Shown here piece after piece: positions 1 through 9,969 of a stretch of DNA of 64,000 nt. A program made the translations under genes and the position numbers. Position 1 is the first letter of the stretch. Every line of letters begins with the position of its first letter. Below the pieces are notes generated by a model. The model ran no database searches. It saw only the letters and a program-made list of their open reading frames with translations, and was not told the origin of the DNA. Origin of the DNA: Gonatopus flavifemur (Eukaryota; Arthropoda; Insecta; Hymenoptera; Dryinidae); assembly GCA_018340375.1 (NCBI GenBank), contig JAFFJZ010000047.1:372001-436000 (forward strand), given 5' to 3'.

Positions 1-765
1 TCTCATATGCAACAGCATGCAAAGCAACATCCATTCTTCAGAGTATCGTCTGCCTTTTGATCCCTTACGTCGAGACGCCGATATTACTTGACGTATAACA
101 GTTCGTTGATGCTCTGGTATATTTTTCTCAGTACAAGTGGATTCCAACGTTTTGCTGCACATTCTTGAGGTCTTCAATTTTATTTCAAGGAGTTGCCGTT
201 TCAATTTGAAGTTGCGTTCTTGAGCATTTTTTTTTTGCTCTATCTTTACTTTTATGAAGTTTCCTGAGTTTATAAATGTCACTATTTGTAGGGGGACGAT
301 TCAAATAAATACAAGATGATTCTCCTCGATGTTAGATTAGAAATGCTTTTCGTCTGATGGTGTCATAGTAATTATAACAAAATTTACAACGTGTGGTATC
401 TGATAGTAACAGAAGACATTTATTATGTCGCAATATTCCAGATTCATCAGAATAAGAGACGTTTGTAGATATGGTTTCCATTGAAGTTGGAATTCTGCAT
501 CCAGAACAAATATAACTTTTGTCCAACATAGATAAAAGATTGTTCAAATCATCTATCACTGTAAGATTACTTATAATGTTTGCTGTTCCAACGTCGATTT
601 CTTTGGACATGATTTTGATCTATAATTGAAACGCAAAACATAATGAAAGAAGAATTGGAACAAATTAGCGCACTGTAGAAAAGTGATTTGATCAGAAGTT
701 TTTTAGGCTGAAACTTTCTTCCGCTTCACTAAGAACAGTTACTGAAAATCTTACAAACTACGCAA

Positions 766-1278
766 TTGCATACATGTGACTCTGCACTGTCAAACATATT
801 CGGAATTTTCCCATACCTACACAGTGAAAATTTTATATTAGAGATCATCAGACGGGATGGAAGTAGCCACCGGAATAAATTTAGAGGAGAAAGGGGTAAC
901 AATCAATGGAATCAGGATCAGGTTTTACCATACATGGATATCTTGAGATTCTCGGAATCATTAAAGACTAATTTCGACATTGAACCATCTGAAAATATAT
1001 AAGAAAATTTTTGCAATGCTATCATTACAGCGGCGAAGGGGTGTCATATGTATAAAGGAAACAAGAATAATAAACGTAAAATGGTCAATAATAAACAATG
1101 GTTTGACAAGGAATGTTACGAATTGAATTTATTAGTTAAGAAACAATTAAGAAAGTGTAGGAAATCATACTTATATTGTACTTTTGGGATATACTTGATG
1201 ATGTCGTTACGAACCACAAGTATAGGAGCGTTCACCATACTCTCTCGTGAGTACAAGCATACATATGCTATAATTTGA
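766..1278 (+). mobile_element. Non-LTR retrotransposon (LINE) fragment in THAP intron 2
   Basis: One reading frame, interrupted only by TAA at 1000-1002, resembles the linker between endonuclease and reverse transcriptase of LINE polyproteins. It has W....Y...L, an I..F...I..AA-type stretch and a WFDKEC motif followed by a basic helix with LRK. No catalytic domain is present. It lies in the same frame on both sides of the stop, which supports one decayed piece. Family not assignable. Confidence 0.5.
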
Positions 1279-1359
1279 AATAAATATAATTCTGAGCCTC
1301 ATAATAAAGCATATCCGACGAGTACTATAAAAATATTGTAATGGTTTATAAACTTCCCT

Positions 1360-1600
1360 CTGTGTATATAAGAGAAATTCCCCATATTCGTATGGGAAAG
1401 TTGAATTTCTGTACATGCATAGGAATTTTTACATGAAGATGTGTGGAAATTATTGTTTTCATGGGATTTTTACTGTACATTTATAGGGGTTTTCCGAATA
1501 TTTGTAGGAAATTTTCTATCCATGTATGTGAAGCAATTAAAACATATATGTATGTGAAGTTTCCCATACACATTTTTTACAGTGTGGATACTGTTGTTCA
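1360..1600. repeat. Degenerate ATGGGAA/TTTCCCAT short-repeat tract
   Basis: Short words such as TTCCCATA, ATGGGAAA and TGTAGGAAA recur in both orientations. This looks like a decayed simple repeat or MITE body. No termini can be fixed. Confidence 0.3.
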
Positions 1601-2899
1601 TTAGCAGAAACTAAAATTATTTTATAACTGAGAATGTTCATTTCTCATCCATAAATAGATATTTTGAATATTTAAATAATAAATTGTATGAGTGCATGAT
1701 ACTCGAATGATCATATGAATTAGTAATCATTCAACTAACCTGTACTTTCAAATTCTCATGAATTATCAGTTCTTTTGAAACGAAGGTTTTCATTGAATTG
1801 TCAATCTTCTTATGAAGTATATCCATGAAGGAGATCATGCGGCAATCTTCCAGAATTACGTTTTGTCGAAACCAAATGCAGGGAATCCAAATTGATGGAT
1901 TATTGAATAAACTGTCAAACGATATATTTTGATCTCTCATCAAAATATCTGTCTGTGTGGCAGATTCCGTCAGACTTGGGGCAATAATTTGATTCGATGC
2001 TGTTGTAGTTTGAGGCAATGTTTCAATACATTTATCTATTGGAGATAATAGGGTTTCCACCGTCTCAGTTGTATCCATGATTTCAACCGTTGATACTGCT
2101 GATATCGAATGGTCTGCATTTTCAAATTCTGATCCAACTACCACTGGCTCAACCGTTTGCATTGATTCACACTTTGATTCGGATGCTGGGGTATCGTCAA
2201 TATTTGGCATATGAATTCCAATCAAGTCATCCCAAGGAAAAATGGATGGTACTGCACCTCGTCTCAATCGTGGCTTTACATACGGTGACTGCATGGAATG
2301 ATTGTTGTATTGATTATAATAAAAACTATAACAGTAATTATAAAATATCGTTAACATCTCAACACACAGATTTTCCATCATTTATTTGGCCAAAGCTACT
2401 CAGTAATGAATAAAATTAACCTCTCAATGTACAGTACTTAAAATATGATATGAGGACTAATTATTAATGCGAAATGTACCTCATATATGTATATATAAAC
2501 ATCCAACAGAAGAAAAAAAAGTGTCTTTACTTGAGAAGGTATAATGTTGATAAATTTTTTCAATACCCTCTAAAGATCAAGATGCTAATGTGCACTCACA
2601 AATTTATTTCAATCACATCACTTGTATTTGAAATTAATGTCACAGAAAATCAAGATTCTGAAACTTACCACTCCGAGTACTGTGCCATCAGCTGCCAGAA
2701 ATCTTCTCTCCTTTTCAATATCTTCAGGACGAAAATGATATTGACAAACACGTTGTTCTGGTTTCAGAGAATCTTCACGACGCAAAACCTTTTTCCAAAG
2801 TTCTAAACTTTGCTTATTTCTTGGTACAGAAAAGAGTCCAACTTTTTCATTATTCGAGGTTGAACTCGATGTGCACCCGATCACTACACACTTCGGCAT

Positions 2900-3253
2900 G
2901 ATGATGTTTATTATATTAAATTACATTTCATTTTGTGTATACCATCTTAACCTCTGTCACCTGTGTCGACATTACCACCAAACTTATATAAACGATATAA
3001 CCTTATCACGGACAATTTTGAATTCCCTCGGTTCATGATGGATATGACAAATGAAAGTGTCGCCACCTAGCAAAATGGGGGTGAGTGGTGGTGCGGGGGG
3101 ATCGGATAAACTCTGAACGTAGTTTATACATTGAAAGTATATGGAGTGTCATACCCCTGGTTTGCAATCAATTGAAAAATTCCAAGTTTTTTTCCTAATT
3201 TTTTGATTGGTCGAAAATTGTCCTTGCTCCTACTCGGAACATTGAGCTCTATA
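2900..3253. other. 5' flank of THAP gene
   Basis: Upstream flank of the minus-strand THAP gene: AT-rich with a short GC patch (GGGGGTGAGTGGTGGTGCGGGGGG) broken up near 3075-3105. No clear TATA box or gene seen. Promoter function is inferred only from position. Confidence 0.25.
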
Positions 3254-3425
3254 CAGGATGATTCAGAACTCGCGCACCGTACTTCATAGGCATATCCTTC
3301 AGTCGAAATTCAATAATTTCCCGTTGAAAGAAATTATTTTGAGATGCGAGCATTTTTAGATTTTTAAAAAATTCCAAATAACTCAAAAGCATTGTGTGCT
3401 ACAAACCTCAACTTCATACTATCGG
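3254..3425. repeat. Half-copy of the 'ACAGGGTGAGTCAG' fold-back MITE
   Basis: Starts TACAGGATGATTCAGAACT, then follows the same order of words as the intact MITE at 28907-29482 (ATTTTGAGAT...GAGCATTTTTAGATTTTT...AAATTCCAAAT...CACTGTGTGCT-like). Only one diverged arm is present. Confidence 0.45.
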
Positions 3426-3427
3426 TT

Positions 3428-5275
3428 ACCCAGACAGCACAGGAAGTCCTTTAAACGTTTTGAAAACATGCTCTTGGTTCTGCGTGTTTTGGTCCCGCTG
3501 AAGCAAGTTTTACAAACGTTTAAGTTGTAATTTCACGCAAAGCTAAACAAGGTTTAGCTCCCAGACAGCACATAAAGTTCTCTGGACGTTTTGTAAACAT
3601 AACCTTGCTTCCGCGGGTGTTGGTGCCCAAGGCACATGTATTCCAAATGTTGAGAGTATCTTCACTTTTGATGCACATGAATACGTACTGAGCACGTTCT
3701 TTTCAGATACTACGGGACGTTCTTTTCGTGTTTTCTAACCGTGCTTTCATAAAAACTAACCTTTCCAAAACATATGTGCAGCGCCGCGGAACGTTGTGAA
3801 AACCTGTTCTCGAGTACGTCCCAAGAACATTGCAAGAAGACATGAATAGAACTAAACGGGACATTTGTATGTTCCTGCGACATACATGCGACGTTTTTAG
3901 AACATCATGAGACGTTATTTGCACGTTCTCTCTGTAACCAAGCACGTTTTCGGAACGTCCAGAAAACCTCCCAGTGCTGTATGGGCTTTCAGCGATACAT
4001 TAGCTAAAAAGAGAGGTAATGTGAGACTTCTCCCTTTATCTAAGGTATCGCTCGTCGCTCGTCGCTTGTATGAAATTACAGCTTTAGAGTACCTTCCATT
4101 TTGATATCCTTGCATACGTTCTAAGCACGTTCTTTTGATCTACTACCAGACGTTCTCATCATGTCTTCTAAACGTACTTTCATGAGAGCTAACCTTGAAA
4201 AACTACAAAGTCACACGGGGACATAGATAGAACTAACCGAGACATCTGCATGTCTCTCCCTAACAGCACACTTCGTCGCATCTCTGTGGTTTCCACGGAG
4301 ATAGGCGGTATCTAGCCCTCTTCAACTCCGCCACTCTTTGTGTTCCTTACTATCGCCAAATGGAACTAATCCGCATATCACGCTGATGGTCTTGGTGGGC
4401 TGCATAAAATATACCTATTATTCAGTTGTCCAATCAAATTAAAAGGAATAGCCCACCAACACAAGTGGTGCAATCTATCGGTTTAATGTATTTGGCTACA
4501 CTAGGAATAACAAGTCTCCTATAGTTTAGTCAGGGAGTCGGATAGGGCCACTGATCTCTATTATACACTGGATAACGGATACTAAAAATTTCTTGTGACG
4601 AATTGAAGACTTGAGCCACCATTTTGTTGTGGGCTGAATGGTCATTTTGTAGCGGTAAATTTGAACCGTATCAACGTATTTCCAACAAAATCTACATTAT
4701 ATTTTCACGTAATTGAAAAATTTTTCATTATCCTTTCCCATGTCATCTAAATTTTAGTTCATAATACAAACAAGCATGAGATTCTGTTTATTGTTGAGTT
4801 TTTGTGAATTTCACAAAAAAATGTATATTTTCAATTATAAAAACGTTTCAAACCATTCAGACTGTGATCAATCATGATTTTTCCGAATTTCCCATCATGT
4901 TACACAATATTAGGTATTAGGATTGGATTAATATTGATATACTGCACAAAATACTTCGATAGCATTCAAATTTACCACCAAAATTAAGCATTCAGCCCAC
5001 AAACAAATGACGGCCCCAGAGTCTTCTATCACGTTCAATTACTCACAGAAGTCTTGTATTGCGAAGTCCTGTATCCGCTATCCAGTGTATATTAGAGATC
5101 GGTGGATAGGGCTGGTGGTATCTACGTGGAGACCACGAAGATGCGAAGGAGTGTGCTGTTAGGGCTGGGACATACATGCGACGTTTTTAGAACATCCTGA
5201 GACGTTATTTGCACGTTCTCTGTGAAATCAAGCACGTCTCCTGACCGTTCAAGAAACCTCCCGGTGCTGTATGGG
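3428..5275. repeat. Composite repeat built of ACGTTC-type words with CCCAGACAGCACA heads
   Basis: Two heads, CCCAGACAGCACAGGAAGT (about 3430) and CCCAGACAGCACATAAAGT (about 3563), introduce sequence packed with ACGTTC/AACGTT words. A segment at about 3886-3976 (ATGCGACGTTTTTAGAACAT... to ...GTGCTGTATGGG) is repeated in direct orientation at about 5170-5273. These flank the fold-back insertion at 4256-5168. No credible coding sequence. Confidence 0.55.
4256..5168. repeat. Fold-back element with CCTAACAGCACAC ends
   Basis: Left end CCCTAACAGCACACTTCGTC and right end GAAGGAGTGTGCTGTTAGGG are inverted. Inner arms also pair (GGGCTGAATG near 4630 and CATTCAGCCC near 4992; GTGTAT...CGGATAC near the ends). 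It is inserted in the ACGTTC composite repeat. Confidence 0.6.
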
Positions 5276-5559
5276 ATACATTCGCTCTTGGATCAAACTA
5301 TTGGAAGTCAATCCGAGATTATTTAGAATAATTAATTAATTATCTCTCAATTATTTAGATTTTTCCATGCTATAATAACCCAATGAAATTTGTAGTATAC
5401 TAGTTGCACTTTCATGCCTTGATTCCTGAAATTATGCTCCATTATGCATTATGCAGTACAATCTTTTTCTATGTAAATTTACATCAAAATATCCACATAA
5501 ACGCATAAATTATGCAGTATTGGTCGCGCTGCGTTGAGGGGATGGTGGAGGGTAAACAC

Positions 5560-5702
5560 CCGTTGAACCGAAATTTATTTTGCCGAATGACAATAATCCG
5601 AAAAAGTCTTGGTGATATTTTGTCTTCTTCGCACACGACTAGTAACGTATAGTAAGAATTCGGATTATAGTCATTCGTTAAAATAAATTTCGGTCCAACA
5701 TT
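5560..5702. repeat. Fold-back MITE, GTTGAACCGAAATTTATTTT arms
   Basis: GTTGAACCGAAATTTATTTT at about 5563 is mirrored by AAAATAAATTTCGGTCCAAC at about 5681-5700. Arms are about 40 bp around an ~60-bp loop. Confidence 0.55.
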
Positions 5703-5704
5703 GT

Positions 5705-6151
5705 TTTGGCCTAACGGCCTAACCTTTCGGCCACTGAGAGCATTGTGAAATTCTCCATTAGAGGTTCATACCCCCTGGTTTCGTATCAAATATGGCATCG
5801 TTGGAAGCGTCCATCCTGCGATGAGGGGTAGTATATAACATGAATAAGTTGGCAAGTGCCCGAACTTGCATTTACCCGACAATGACGGGACAATTTTCGG
5901 AAGCCTCTATAGTAAGAATATTTAATGAAAATCACATAATCTTTGATAAATAGTTATCCATTTATATTAATTTACTGATTTCTTATATATATATGATAAA
6001 ACCATCTGCAAAGACAACTCAGATGTATTTTCATTATTAAAATGTCAGAATACATTTTTCCTGATACATTAAAAACACTACGGATTCCCTATTGGTTATA
6101 ATAGTGATGCACTATTGACTGTCAACAATACCTCACTTGGCATTCCTCTTT
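5705..6151. other. No gene seen
   Basis: Non-coding AT-rich stretch. Only a short TATATATA run near 5980-5995 stands out. Confidence 0.3.
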
Positions 6152-6796
6152 TATGGTCTGTCTACATAGACAGGAGAACGGAGAACGTAGGAGCCTTCCG
6201 AAGTAGCTGATCCAAGTGATCCAGATCACTTTCCAACCAATCGAAAAGCTTGAAAAGTGATCCGGATCACTTCGATCAGCTACTTCGGAAGGCTCCGTAT
6301 AGAGAGCCTCAAGGAAGAGAGTCGCCAACTTGCTGTGCTCTGATTGGCGTAATCGCGAACAACTCTGTACGGAGTCGCCATATTGAAAATTTGACGTCAC
6401 CGCAGTGCTGTAGTTTACAATTTGTTTTAGGCTGTCATAACCATAACATCAGCAATCAGTCATACCGATGTTATTCAACTTTGAATGTGAATAAAGCTGA
6501 ATTTGCAGGTTGCAAAACGAAATGAAGCCCACAATTCGCTATAACTGATGTGTGCTGATTTTATCGTTATGACATCCGGGAACAAATCGTCAACTACAAT
6601 ACTGCGATGACGTCAAATTTTCAATATGGCGTCTCCCTTAAAGAGCTCTTCGCGATTACGCCAATCAGAGCACAGCAAGTTGGCGACTCTCTCCCTTGAG
6701 GCTCTCTAGCTCCGTAGACGTAACCGGCTGCGCAGACCTCTATATGGTTTCTGCGCATCTGTTCTCACGTTTACGTTCGTTGTGTAGACAGACCAT
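6152..6796. repeat. Nested fold-back element with TATGGTCTGTCTACA ends
   Basis: Outer ends TATGGTCTGTCTACATAGAC and GTGTAGACAGACCATA are inverted. Long inner arms pair 6305-6450 (AGAGCCTCAAGGAAGAGAGT, CAACTTGCTGTGCTCTGATT, TTGACGTCACCGCAGT) with 6560-6713. A second complete hairpin is inserted at 6203-6297. Apparent reading frames here come from palindromic DNA. Confidence 0.65.
6203..6297. repeat. Hairpin inserted in the larger fold-back (GGAGCCTTCCGAAGTAGCTG arms)
   Basis: GGAGCCTTCCGAAGTAGCTG and CAGCTACTTCGGAAGGCTCC are exact inverses. The inner AAGTGATCC(A/G)GATCACTT blocks are themselves palindromic. Confidence 0.7.
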
Positions 6797-6797
6797 A

Positions 6798-6936
6798 ATG
6801 GTCTAGACACACAAGCTACGTAAACGTGAACGCGAGAAACGGAAGGACGCGCAGATCTTGTATACAGTTTCTGCGCATCTTTCCGTTTCTCACGTTCATG
6901 TTTACGTAGCTTGTGTGTCTAGACTCTAGACCATAA
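6798..6936. repeat. Family B fold-back MITE, copy 1 (GGTCTAGACACACAAGC)
   Basis: TGGTCTAGACACACAAGCTA at the left is mirrored by TAGCTTGTGTGTCTAGAC at the right, with ACGTAAACGTGAACG arms and a short CGCAGATCTTGTATACAGTT centre. A second copy is at 7609-7736. Confidence 0.75.
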
Positions 6937-7347
6937 AGCTGCCAATTCATGGGGCGTCGAGCATCGAGCGTCCAATTATTTCCCCAGATTTTTTCGACGC
7001 TCCAGCGTTGAAATTTATGAAGTTGGTTTCTCCCAACTTTCATCATTTCCAACGTTAAAATTGATTTCCATAAATACCGAGTTTTATTCCTGGTCCTGGT
7101 TAAATTAATTCCTTTTTAGTAGTCATTTACTTTATTGCTTAATAACAGCAATACATCAAATGAGCATATAAATTAATTCCTCTCTGGCATATGAGGTTAT
7201 GTGTCAATGTTGGAATTGGAATTTACTATTTTGATGCTCGATGCTTGACGCTCCATGAAAAGGTACCTGTGGCATTTCGCAATTCAGCGTCGCAAAAATC
7301 TGGGGAAATAATTGGACGCTCGATGCTCGACACCCCATGAATTGGCT
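6937..7347. repeat. Family A fold-back MITE, long variant with extra centre
   Basis: Arms AGCTGCCAATTCATGGGG... and ...CCCCATGAATTGGCTGCTT share the GGGGCGTCGAGCATCGAGCG core of family A, then ATTATTTCCCCAGATTTTT. The centre is about 290 bp longer than in the short copies. Confidence 0.65.
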
Positions 7348-7350
7348 GCT

Positions 7351-7476
7351 TAAAGATGTAATTTCATGGGGCGTCGAGCATCAAGCGTCAACATTAGAAG
7401 GAAAGAGAAGAACTGTGTGACCTCTCTTTCTTTCTAATGTTGACGCTCGATGCTCGACGCCCCATGAAATTACATC
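7351..7476. repeat. Family A palindromic MITE, copy 2
   Basis: Near-perfect palindrome: GATGTAATTTCATGGGGCGT...GCATCAAGCGTCAACATTAG, a short AGAAGAACTGTGTGACCTCT centre, then the inverse ending GGGGC...ATGAAATTACATC. Confidence 0.85.
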
Positions 7477-7479
7477 TTA

Positions 7480-7607
7480 AAGGTGTAATTTCATGGGGCG
7501 TCGAGCATCAAGCGTCAACATTAGAAGGAAAAAGGAGAACTGTGTGACTTCTCTTTCTTTCTAATGTTGACGCTTGATGCTCGACGCCCCATGAAATTAC
7601 AGCTTTA
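7480..7607. repeat. Family A palindromic MITE, copy 3
   Basis: Starts 4 bp after copy 2 in a head-to-tail run. GGTGTAATTTCATGGGGCG arms; ends ATGAAATTACAGCTTTA. Confidence 0.85.
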
Positions 7608-7608
7608 G

Positions 7609-7736
7609 GGTCTAGACACACAAGCTACGTAAACATGAACGTAACGAACGGAAAGATGCACAGATCTTGTGTACAGTTTCTCCGCATGCTTCCGTTTCTT
7701 ACGTTCACGTTTACGTATCATGTGTGTCTAGACCAT
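7609..7736. repeat. Family B fold-back MITE, copy 2
   Basis: GGTCTAGACACACAAGCTAC at the left, ATCATGTGTGTCTAGACC at the right; same AGATCTTGTGTACAGTTTCT centre as copy 1. Confidence 0.75.
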
Positions 7737-8027
7737 AATGGCACGATCCTCATTGGTAGAATACTAGTCTCATTTGAATATAATTATAACAACACTAGGG
7801 ACCTACCAATTGTGAGCGTTCCGTTCCGGACAATCCGGCTGCATGCACCGAGAGAAAAAGCATACTACAGAAGTATGACGCACTAAAGTTCCTAATGCAT
7901 TTGTCATAACGTGCTTCCAACGCTCGGTCCCCATGCTTAGAAAGCATGTGACACATACCCAAAAAGCATGGTCTCGTGCGTTAACTGCATGAGTCCCGAG
8001 CGTTAAAAGTACGTTGTAACAAATGCG

Positions 8028-8158
8028 TTAAGCTGTAATTTCATGGGGCGTCGAGCATCGAGCGTCAATATTAGAAAGAAAGAGAGGTCACACAGTTCTT
8101 CTCTTTCCTTCTAATGTTGACGCTTGATGCTCGACGCCCCATGAAATTACATCTTTAA
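8028..8158. repeat. Family A palindromic MITE, copy 4
   Basis: TTAAGCTGTAATTTCATGGG start, palindromic arms, ATGAAATTACATCTTTAA end. Confidence 0.85.
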
Positions 8159-8284
8159 GGTACCATTCCATGGGAGCTTCTGCATCAAGCGTTAACATTG
8201 GAAGACACGAGAGGTCCGACGGTTGCCTCTTTCCTCCTAATGTTGACGCTTGATGCTAAAGCCCCCATGAAATGGTACCTTTAA
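8159..8284. repeat. Family A palindromic MITE, copy 5 (diverged)
   Basis: Ends are GGTACCATTCCATGGGAGCT and CCCCATGAAATGGTACC instead of the ATTTCATGGGG form. The core GCATCAAGCGTTAACATT and its inverse are kept. Confidence 0.75.
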
Positions 8285-8412
8285 GATGTAATTTCATGGG
8301 GCGTCGAGCATCAAGCGTTAACATTAGATGGAAAGAGAAGAACTGTGTTACCTCTCTTTCTTTCTAATGTTGACGCTTGATGCTCGACGCCCCATGAAAT
8401 TACAGCTTTAGA
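8285..8412. repeat. Family A palindromic MITE, copy 6
   Basis: AGATGTAATTTCATGGGGCG start and ATGAAATTACAGCTTTA end, with the same centre as copies 2 and 4. Confidence 0.85.
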
Positions 8413-8484
8413 AGCATTGAAGTGTGTCATGCTTCTAAAGCATGCTTTTTCTCTCGGTGTGGGAGGCCAGCATCAGGCAGCGTT

Positions 8485-8620
8485 ACCAGTATTCCCTAGA
8501 AAAATCTTCGGCATCTGATGATTGGTTATTTCTTGTACAACCGGCCAATCATATTTTCAATTTGGAAAGAAATGACCAATGCCAAAAAATCTGAAGATTT
8601 TCCTAGGGAATACTGGCATC
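8485..8620. repeat. Fold-back MITE, CCAGTATTCCCTAGAAAAAT arms
   Basis: CCAGTATTCCCTAGAAAAAT at about 8487 is mirrored by ATTTTCCTAGGGAATACTGG at about 8597-8616. Arms are about 50 bp including TTGGTCATTTCTT-type sequence. Confidence 0.65.
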
Positions 8621-8633
8621 ACTACCTCAGGCC

Positions 8634-8773
8634 CGAGTCACATGGAGCAAAAATCACGCGGAAAGCGGAACGCGAATCCCTTGGTTGAAGAGAGCGGTGA
8701 ATGTTCTCCTCTCTATTCAACCGATGGTTCCGCGTGCCGCTTTCCGCGTGATTTTTGCTCCATGTGACTCGAG
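8634..8773. repeat. Fold-back MITE, GAGTCACATGGAGCAAAAAT arms
   Basis: GAGTCACATGGAGCAAAAAT and ATTTTTGCTCCATGTGACTC are exact inverses. The arms continue through CACGCGGAAAGCGG. Confidence 0.75.
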
Positions 8774-8785
8774 CCCCAGAGGAGT

Positions 8786-8912
8786 CAAGATGTAATTTCA
8801 TGGGGCGTCGAGCATCAAGCGTCAACATTAGAAAGAAAGAGAAGAACTGTGTGATCTCTCTTTCTTTCTAATGTTGACGCTCGATGCTCGAGGCCCCATG
8901 AAATTACAGCTT
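8786..8912. repeat. Family A palindromic MITE, copy 7 (nearest to Mrt4)
   Basis: AAGATGTAATTTCATGGGGC arms with the common centre. It ends about 155 bp upstream of the Mrt4 start codon. Confidence 0.85.
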
Positions 8913-9066
8913 CAGAGTCAGAGGCCTGCTCTTTGGTCCGATGGGTTCCAGCTTCATTCCGGTTCCGTGCTAGTTATCTGTCTGGCATCGTCTGACATCA
9001 CTGATTCAAAAACACGTGCCAGTATTTGTTGTGTAAATAATTACTCGTTACTGAATAAATCACAAA
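8913..9066 (+). promoter_or_regulatory. Presumed Mrt4 promoter/5' UTR
   Basis: About 154 bp between the last palindromic MITE and the ATG. No TATA box is obvious. Start-codon context is CACAAAATGC. Promoter role is inferred only from position. Confidence 0.35.
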
Positions 9067-9863
9067 ATGCCGAAATCAAAAAGGGATAAAAAAAGTAATT
9101 ATATTTCATCGCAATTATATTTTACAAATATCAAACCTTGTTTCTCAAGAATCAGAAATTTGATCGCTTAACCTTAGAGACTATACCACATCAATCCAAA
9201 CCTTAAGTATTGCTAATCTTAAGCAATAAAGTCAATTACTACAACTATTACTATTTTCTCTCAAGTTTATATTTCCAGTTTTGTTTCTACTTTTTTCTTA
9301 TATTGAATCATACTTTTTTTTTTTGTTGTTTCTATTGTTTTCTTGTGATTATCAAGTTTTTAAGATTGGATTTATGACTTTTTCTTATTATATTGAATTG
9401 TTACTACAACGTGGTCATATGTATATCCTACTTTGCAATCCTTGCAATAAGCTTTTCAGTTTGGCGCGAATAGTTTTTCATAAGGTTATTGGAGTTTAAT
9501 TTTGTATTGAAAAAAAGAATAAATTTTTCCAATGCCTACTACTACTAATACTACTATTTTTAATTTTTCTCTTTGTTTCTCTCTTTTTCTTTCTTTCTCT
9601 TGTATCATTGCCTTGCTGAATTGTTTTGCATATGCTTTCGCCATTCTTACGATACACTAGTATGTGAGTCGTGTTGAAGTATGTGTTTTGTATTCTGTAT
9701 AAGTTTTTTCAAATAACTTGTGAATGTTACTTAGTTCAAGTTGTTTATGGATATTTTTGCATCCCCAAAAAGCTTCTTTAGCTTGGGGTTGTGTTACTGG
9801 TCACATGTATGATCTTGGCTTTGTACTTTTTTGTACTTAGTATATTGAATAGAGGAAAATTGG

Positions 9864-9920
<57 letters not shown>

Positions 9921-9924
9921 AACA

Positions 9925-9969
<45 letters not shown>

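Larger units (their letters stand above)
1..2899 (-). pseudogene. THAP-domain / P-element-type transposase gene, 5' part (left-edge truncated, broken in exon 3)
   Basis: Seen: exon 1 (2669-2899) encodes a C2CH THAP zinc finger starting MPKCVVIGC, with the later CxxH (CQYHF). It ends at a GTAAG donor. Exon 2 (1740-2288) starts after TGCAG, continues with the THAP-terminal AVPSIF-like motif, then a low-complexity Thr/Glu-rich linker, and ends CAG/GTTAG. Exon 3 starts at 619 after ATTATAG. All three junctions are phase 0. Exon 3 encodes a CxxC...RHxxC...CxxC zinc-ribbon-like stretch (332-610), then a coiled-coil-like run, then an HQRTVIRQ...GRRYSEEWMLLCMLLH block typical of P-element/THAP9-type proteins, open to base 1. 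Defects: an in-frame TAA at 332-334 and a frame change in the poly-A run near 229-238. THAP domains bind DNA; P-type transposases cut and paste DNA in the nucleus. A sequencing error or missed intron could explain the breaks, but no good short intron is visible. Confidence 0.66.
7846..8461. repeat. Fold-back MITE (CACCGAGAGAAAAAGCAT) split by three family A elements
   Basis: Left arm CACCGAGAGAAAAAGCAT... (7848 on) and right arm ...AGCATGCTTTTTCTCTCGGTG (to about 8460) pair. Between them family A copies 4-6 lie end to end, showing insertion into an older hairpin. Confidence 0.65.

Noticed and set aside
6122..6525. Frames on both strands around 6.1-6.5 kb
   Set aside because: They lie in palindromic MITE DNA, which gives matching frames on both strands.
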